Shown piece after piece: positions 5,285 to 9,173 of a DNA stretch of 9,173 nucleotides. Positions within the stretch are counted from its first letter, which is position 1. Every line of letters starts with the position of its first letter. Made by a program: the position numbers and the translations under genes. Source of the stretch: Rhodospirillales bacterium (GTDB taxonomy: Bacteria; Pseudomonadota; Alphaproteobacteria; CACIAM-22H2); NCBI GenBank assembly GCA_016195145.1, contig JACQAF010000051.1:1-9173 (forward strand). The letters run 5' to 3'. The notes beneath the pieces were generated by a model. It was not told where the DNA came from. It did no database searches and saw only the letters and a program-made list of their open reading frames with translations.

Positions 5285-5721
5285 TGCCCAACAGCAAGTT
5301 TTCCGTCGATCCCGAGCTGATCAAGAAGCTCGCCGAAATCCTCAACCAGACCGGCCTTGGCGAGATCGAATACGCCGAAGGCGACCGGCGCGTCCGCGTC
5401 GCCCGTCCCGCTGTCGCGGCCGCCGCCCCGGCCGCCATGGCGCCGCCGGCCGCCGGCGCGGCCCCGGCCAGCCCGTCAGGCCCTTCGGCCGGCACCATCG
5501 TTTCGCCGATGGTCGGCACCGTCTACGCCTCGCCCGAACCCAATGCACCGCCATTCGTCAAAGTGGGCGATAGGGTCAAGGAGGGGCAAACCCTGTTGAT
5601 CATCGAGGCGATGAAGGTGATGAATCAGATCCGCAGCCCGCGTAGCGGGACGGTGACCCATATCCATGTCGCCGATGGCGCGCCGGTCGAGTACGGCGAG
5701 CCCTTGCTGATCATCGAATAG
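5284..5721 (+). CDS. accB: biotin carboxyl carrier protein of acetyl-CoA carboxylase
   Basis: This protein carries the biotin that shuttles carboxyl groups between biotin carboxylase and carboxyltransferase in malonyl-CoA synthesis. It has 145 residues. A short N-terminal region (FSVDPELIKKLAEILNQTGLGEIEYAEGD, quoted in parts: LIKKLAEILNQ and IEYAEGD) is followed by an Ala/Pro-rich flexible linker at about 42-75. The biotinyl domain runs to the end with the lipoyl-like barrel. Biotin attaches to Lys111 in EAMKVM. SPMVGTVY and PLLIIE bracket the domain as usual. The start ATG overlaps the aroQ TGA by one base and has GAGG four bases upstream. accC follows after 31 bases, giving the standard accBC pair. 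Confidence 0.96.
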   Translation: MPNSKFSVDPELIKKLAEILNQTGLGEIEYAEGDRRVRVARPAVAAAAPAAMAPPAAGAAPASPSGPSAGTIVSPMVGTVYASPEPNAPPFVKVGDRVKEGQTLLIIEAMKVMNQIRSPRSGTVTHIHVADGAPVEYGEPLLIIE

Positions 5722-5752
5722 CCGGCCGCCGAGACGCGGGAGCGACGCAACC

Positions 5753-6860
5753 GTGTTCGAAAAAATCCTGATCGCCAATCGCGGCGAGATCGCGCTTCGC
5801 ATCCACCGCGCCTGCCGCGAGCTCGGCATCAGCACGGTCGCGGTTCATTCGACCGCCGACGCCGACGCGATGCATGTTCGCCTCGCCGACGAGACCGTGT
5901 GCATCGGCCCGCCGCCGGCGCGCGAAAGCTATCTCAACGCCCACGCCATCCTGTCGGCGGCGACGATTACCGGCGCCGACGCCATCCACCCCGGCTACGG
6001 ATTTTTATCCGAAAACGCCGATTTCGCGGCGATGGTCGAGGAACACGGTTTCACCTTCATCGGCCCGTCGCCCGACCATATCCGCATGATGGGCGACAAG
6101 ATCGAGGCCAAGCGCGCGGTGCGGGCGCTCGGCATACCCGTCGTTCCCGGCTCCGACGGCCCGATCACCGACGACGCGGCCGCGATCGCCGTCGCCGATC
6201 GGGTCGGCTATCCGGTGTTGATCAAGGCAGCAGGCGGGGGCGGCGGCAAGGGCATGAAGGTCGCCCGTTCGGCCGCCGAGCTGTCCGATGCACTCAAGAT
6301 GGCGCGCTCCGAGGCGGCGGCCAATTTCGGCAACGATACGGTCTATATCGAGAAATATCTCGACCGGCCGCGTCATATCGAGCTGCAGATCCTCGCTGAC
6401 ACGCACGGCAATGTCGATGGTGTGCGGGCTCGACCTGGTGCGCGAGCAAATACGCATCGCCACCGGCGCGCCGATGCCTTTCCAGCAAGAGCATATCCGC
6501 TTCCACGGCCACGCCATCGAATGCCGGGTCAACGCCGAGAATCCTGAAACTTTCCGCCCATCCCCGGGACGGATCAGCGAGTATCACCCGCCCGGCGGGT
6601 TGGGCGTGCGCGTCGACAGCGCGCTCTATTCCGGTTATCGCGTGCCGCCGCACTACGACAGCATGGTGGCCAAGCTGATCGTCCACGGCACCAGCCGCAA
6701 CGAATGCCTGATGCGCCTGCGTCGCGCCCTCGACGAATACGTCATCGGCGGCATTGAGACGACACTGCCGCTGCACCGCCGCCTCGTCCAGGAACCGGCC
6801 TTTATCGACGGCGAATACGACATCCACTGGCTGGAAAAGTTCGTCGGCCTGAAAAAGTAG
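5753..6860 (+). pseudogene. accC: biotin carboxylase gene with internal deletion and frame change
   Basis: The gene starts at GTG 5753 with GGGAG ten bases upstream. The first 221 codons (to about 6415) are a normal AccC N-terminus: ILIANRGEIALRIHRA, the GDKIEAKR helix, and the glycine-rich ATP-grasp loop GGGGGKGMKV near residue 160. From 6417 a second frame continues normal AccC: GLDLVREQIRIATG, GHAIECRVNAENPETFRPSPG, and the RVDSALYSGYRVPPHYDSMVAKL region. About 80 residues are missing at the join near 6413-6419 compared with the usual length of about 447. These include the counterparts of E. coli His236, Lys238, Glu276, Glu288, Asn290, Arg292 and Glu296, which bind metal and ATP and act in carboxylation. 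The in-frame product would end at 6547 with 43 unrelated residues. No activity is expected from this copy as written. Confidence 0.93.
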
Positions 6861-6894
6861 CGCGGCGCCCCGGCCGGCCGCAAAATGGGCCGAC

Positions 6895-7542
6895 ATGACC
6901 GAACTGACCGCCGACCTTTTGCTGCGCGCCTATTCGATCGGCCTGTTCCCCATGGCCGAAAGCGCCGACGACCCCGATCTGTTCTGGGTCGATCCGGAGC
7001 GGCGCGGCGTTCTTCCGCTCGACGCCGTCCATATTCCGCGCAGCCTCAGGAAGGCCGTGCGACGGGGGTATTTCGAGGTCGACGCCGATCGCGACTTCCC
7101 CGGCATCATCGCCGCCTGCGCCGAGGCGACGCCCAAGCGCCGCGCGACCTGGATCAACGAATCGATCGTCCGTCTCTATTGCGAACTTCATCAACGCGGC
7201 TTCGCGCACAGCATCGAATGCCGGCGCGAGGGGCGGCTGGTCGGCGGGTTGTATGGGGTCGCCCTCGGCGGCGCATTTTTCGGCGAAAGCATGTTCAGCC
7301 GCGAGGCCGACGCCAGCAAGGTGGCGCTGATCCATCTCGTCGCGTGCCTGCGGCGCGGCGGGTTTGTCCTTCTCGATACGCAGTTCGTTACCGCCCATCT
7401 CGCCCGCTTCGGAGCGGTAGAGATTAGCCGGCGCGCCTATCGCAAACGTCTCGAAGCGGCGCTGGCCGCGCCGGCGGTTTTCTATCGTGCGCTCGACGGC
7501 GAAGGGCTCGCCATTTTGCAGTCGATGACCCAGACGTCATAG
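6895..7542 (+). CDS. aat: leucyl/phenylalanyl-tRNA-protein transferase
   Basis: This cytoplasmic enzyme moves Leu or Phe from aminoacyl-tRNA to the N-terminus of proteins that begin with Arg or Lys, creating primary N-degrons for ClpS/ClpAP. The 215 residues are of normal length. Family segments are LLLRAYSIGLFPMAES and LFWVDPERRGVLPL near the start, TWINESIVRLYCELH in the middle, HSIECR followed by LVGGLYGVALGGAFFGESMFS for the substrate pocket, and LLDTQFVTAHLARFGAVEI near the end. It begins 34 bases after accC, suggesting read-through from the aroQ promoter. Its last 61 bases overlap the end of the DUF2155 gene on the other strand. Confidence 0.96.
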   Translation: MTELTADLLLRAYSIGLFPMAESADDPDLFWVDPERRGVLPLDAVHIPRSLRKAVRRGYFEVDADRDFPGIIAACAEATPKRRATWINESIVRLYCELHQRGFAHSIECRREGRLVGGLYGVALGGAFFGESMFSREADASKVALIHLVACLRRGGFVLLDTQFVTAHLARFGAVEISRRAYRKRLEAALAAPAVFYRALDGEGLAILQSMTQTS

Positions 7543-7913
7543 ACCGGGTGTTCGAGCGCCGAGACGGCGGGCGACGATGCGAACATCCAGCCGCGAAACA
7601 GGTCGCGCGGCGCTTCGCCCGGCTTTACCTCGGCGATCTCGAGAAAGGCGGCGCTTTCCGGCGGCTCCTCGGGCGGGCGCTTGCGGCAGGTCCGCGCGAC
7701 AATGGCGAGCGCGCCAAAGCGTATGGTTTCGTCGATCGGCGCATCGACCGTCCGCACCCGGCCGGTGATCTTGTCGAGCGTCTGCAGCACCGCCGCCGCG
7801 CGCGCGGGCGCGGCTTGCGTGCTCTCCGGGCTCGGGGTCTGGGCCGATGCCGGCAGAACGGCGACGCCGCACCCGACCGTCGATACAAGCGATAGCAGGA
7901 CGAGCTGTTTCAT
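7482..7913 (-). CDS. secreted DUF2155-domain protein
   Basis: This 143-residue protein of unknown function has a clear Sec signal peptide (MKQLVLLSLVSTVGCGVAVL) with likely cleavage after PASA, so the mature protein is periplasmic. The DUF2155 region covers roughly residues 45-130: VLQTLDKITGRVRTVDAP, then FGALAIVARTCRKRPPEEPP, and GWMFASSPAVSALEHPVYD followed by VWVIDC. Two conserved cysteines (TCRKR and IDC) could form a disulfide. A GTG three codons upstream (7922) is an alternative start; the ATG at 7913 is preferred because it begins the signal peptide, although neither has a good ribosome binding site. DUF2155 genes next to aat and accBC are common in alphaproteobacteria. The 3' end overlaps aat tail to tail. 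Confidence 0.88.
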   Translation of the reverse strand: MKQLVLLSLVSTVGCGVAVLPASAQTPSPESTQAAPARAAAVLQTLDKITGRVRTVDAPIDETIRFGALAIVARTCRKRPPEEPPESAAFLEIAEVKPGEAPRDLFRGWMFASSPAVSALEHPVYDVWVIDCKMASPSPSSAR

Positions 7914-7965
7914 CGCCAACACATAGCCGGCGAATATGGCACGGGCATGGCGTCGCCCGGCCGGT

Positions 7966-8727
7966 TCACGGGGCGCCCCGCTTCACCGCCCGAAAGCGCA
8001 GGCGGACATAATCGGCCATCCACTTGCCGCGCCCATCGACCAGCACCGGGCGTAATGTCGCCGCCACCTCGGCAACAACCGCGGGCCGTTCGGCCGCCGG
8101 CAGGCGGTTGAGGAACGGCTCGGCGAAAGTGGCGAGCCAGCCGGCCATGTCGCCGGGCAGCTCAGTTGGGCGCGGAAAATGCTCCATGCGTTCGACCATG
8201 AAACCGCCCGCCTCCAGCCGCCGGCGATATTCCTCGGGCGTCGGAAAATACCACGGGGACGCGGCCTGGCCATCGAGACCGCGGCGATCGAGCGCCCGGA
8301 CGAGCGCCGCCTCGATTTTCGCCACGTTTCCCGCCCCACCCATCTCGCCGACGAACCGCCCGCCCGACTTCAGCGCCCGCGCGACTCCGGCGATCACGGC
8401 ATCGGGCCGTTTTATCCAGTGGAGTGCAGCGTTGGAAAACACGGCGTCGAACGCAGCGATGAAATCGAGCGCCGTCCCGTCCATGACCCGCGCATCGAGA
8501 CCGCGCTTGCGGGCGGCGGCAACCTGTTCGGCGCTGGCGTCGACGCCGACAACCAGCCCCCCCATCGCAGACAGCTTTTCGGTGAGCGCGCCGTCGCCGC
8601 AGCCGAGATCGAGGATTCGCTCGCCCGGCCGCGGCGCCAGCCACTCGACGACCGGCGCGCCGAGTTCGGCGACAAATCGCGCTTCCCGCGCATAACGCTC
8701 CGGATCCCAATGCTGATTGGCGATCAT
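7966..8727 (-). CDS. class I SAM-dependent methyltransferase
   Basis: This 253-residue soluble protein has the Rossmann methyltransferase motifs: ILDLGCGDG (residues 38-46) for SAM, GVDAS with the acidic ribose-binding Asp63, MDGTALDF, and FDAVFSNAALHWIKRPDAVI. Later come ALKSGGRFVGEMGG and, in the C-terminal cap, GGFMVERMEHFPRPTELPGDMAGWL. The NAALHW phrase and cap resemble trans-aconitate methyltransferase-like enzymes, but the substrate cannot be assigned. The start ATG has AGGAG five bases upstream, and this site overlaps the stop of the upstream gene, which ends eight bases before it. The two are therefore in one operon, and the DUF2155 gene follows 52 bases downstream on the same strand. 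Confidence 0.88.
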   Translation of the reverse strand: MIANQHWDPERYAREARFVAELGAPVVEWLAPRPGERILDLGCGDGALTEKLSAMGGLVVGVDASAEQVAAARKRGLDARVMDGTALDFIAAFDAVFSNAALHWIKRPDAVIAGVARALKSGGRFVGEMGGAGNVAKIEAALVRALDRRGLDGQAASPWYFPTPEEYRRRLEAGGFMVERMEHFPRPTELPGDMAGWLATFAEPFLNRLPAAERPAVVAEVAATLRPVLVDGRGKWMADYVRLRFRAVKRGAP

Positions 8728-8735
8728 TCTTTCTC

Positions 8736-9173
8736 CTATCGCGGCGGTTCGCGCAGCGCCCGTCCGATGCTTTCGGCCATCAGCCAGCCAAGGCAGTCAT
8801 ATACTCTATCGGCTATCTTCGCCGTATCAGCCGGGGTCAGGCGGTCAAAATCGATGCGATCGTTTTCGATCCACCAGCGCATCACGTCATACCGCGGAAA
8901 CACAATCAGGTCGCGCATCCCGGCGACCTGGAGAACCGCCTCGACATAGGGCCGGAAGTTGATGATTCGCGCCGTCGAGCGCGAGAACTGCATGTCCATC
9001 AGCACGACCTCGATCCCCGCCCCGGTCAGACGATCGACGCCGGCGAGCAGTGCGGCGGCGTACTGGTCGACCTCAATGCCGCGCACCGCCTCGGCGGTGC
9101 CGGATTCCCAGATCACGAGGTCCGGTCGCTGGGCAATCACATCGGTCGCCAACCGGTCGAGCATCTGCTGGGC
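8736..9173 (-). CDS. SGNH/GDSL-like hydrolase, C-terminal part (runs off the right edge)
   Basis: The frame stays open to the right edge, continuing upstream of the internal Met at 9164 as AQQM. About 145 residues are visible. The phrases RPDLVIWESGT, GIEVVLMDMQFSRS, FRPYVEAVLQVAGM and FPRYDVMRWW fit an SGNH-type alpha/beta hydrolase as seen in alphaproteobacterial surface-polysaccharide or cell-envelope modification genes. The usual C-terminal DxxH block is not obvious: the corresponding place reads RLTPADTAKIADRVYDCL, without a His. The nucleophile region lies outside the window. The protein may be an inactive or divergent member. It is coupled to the methyltransferase gene. Confidence 0.6.
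   Translation of the reverse strand, partial: AQQMLDRLATDVIAQRPDLVIWESGTAEAVRGIEVDQYAAALLAGVDRLTGAGIEVVLMDMQFSRSTARIINFRPYVEAVLQVAGMRDLIVFPRYDVMRWWIENDRIDFDRLTPADTAKIADRVYDCLGWLMAESIGRALREPPR

Noticed and set aside
4633..5721. 362-codon + frame that includes accB as its C-terminus
   Set aside because: The part before 5284 is aroQ read in a wrong frame and starts before the aroQ promoter. accB has its own start overlapping the aroQ stop.
8179..8949. 256-codon + frame over the methyltransferase and SGNH-like genes
   Set aside because: It spans two genes on the opposite strand and has no motif of its own.
1..9173. CRISPR array, tRNA/rRNA genes, insertion sequence ends, phage attachment sites
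   Set aside because: No regularly spaced repeats, no cloverleaf or rRNA segment, and no transposase or integrase motif were seen on either strand.

Overview
The window is high-GC chromosomal DNA, most likely from an alphaproteobacterium. Three things suggest this: the compact order aroQ-accB-accC-aat facing a DUF2155 gene, which is a familiar alphaproteobacterial neighbourhood; an alanine-racemase-fold ornithine/lysine decarboxylase behind a long structured leader; and strong G/C preference at third codon positions. No tRNA, rRNA, CRISPR array, insertion sequence or phage gene is visible. The genus cannot be named from the sequence alone.

Left part (1-2870). The 3' end of a MarR-like regulator on + is followed by a probable terminator. 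A minus-strand accessory cluster comes next. In transcription order it holds a gene broken into two frames that ends in a JAMM/DUF4329-like metalloprotease domain, an unrecognised 85-residue protein with a strong ribosome binding site, and a divergent guanylate-kinase-like P-loop protein. I could not match this three-gene set to any system I know, so it is the best candidate here for something undescribed.

Middle (2871-4828). After a mostly featureless 335-base gap come a hairpin terminator and an ornithine/lysine decarboxylase gene on minus. The decarboxylase has a leader of about 330 nt with a recognisable promoter, a large hairpin and a 70-codon leader ORF. The leader ORF has a good ribosome binding site and its stop overlaps the decarboxylase start (ATGA). 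This fits the alphaproteobacterial speF-type leader and suggests control by leader-peptide translation. A divergent promoter (TTGCGC-17-TATAAG) drives aroQ.

Right part (4829-9173). aroQ and accB overlap by one base, and accC and aat follow closely on +, joining shikimate and fatty-acid synthesis genes with an N-degron enzyme. accC as given is defective: about 80 codons covering the ATP-grasp catalytic core are missing and the two remaining parts are out of frame. Because AccC is normally essential, this is either an assembly or sequence error, a population variant, or a sign of another copy. On minus, a partial SGNH/GDSL-like gene, a SAM-dependent methyltransferase and a secreted DUF2155 protein run towards aat, and the DUF2155 gene overlaps the aat 3' end by 61 bases.

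Two genes in 9 kb carry reading-frame lesions (the JAMM gene and accC), so base-level or assembly quality should be checked before drawing biological conclusions from either.
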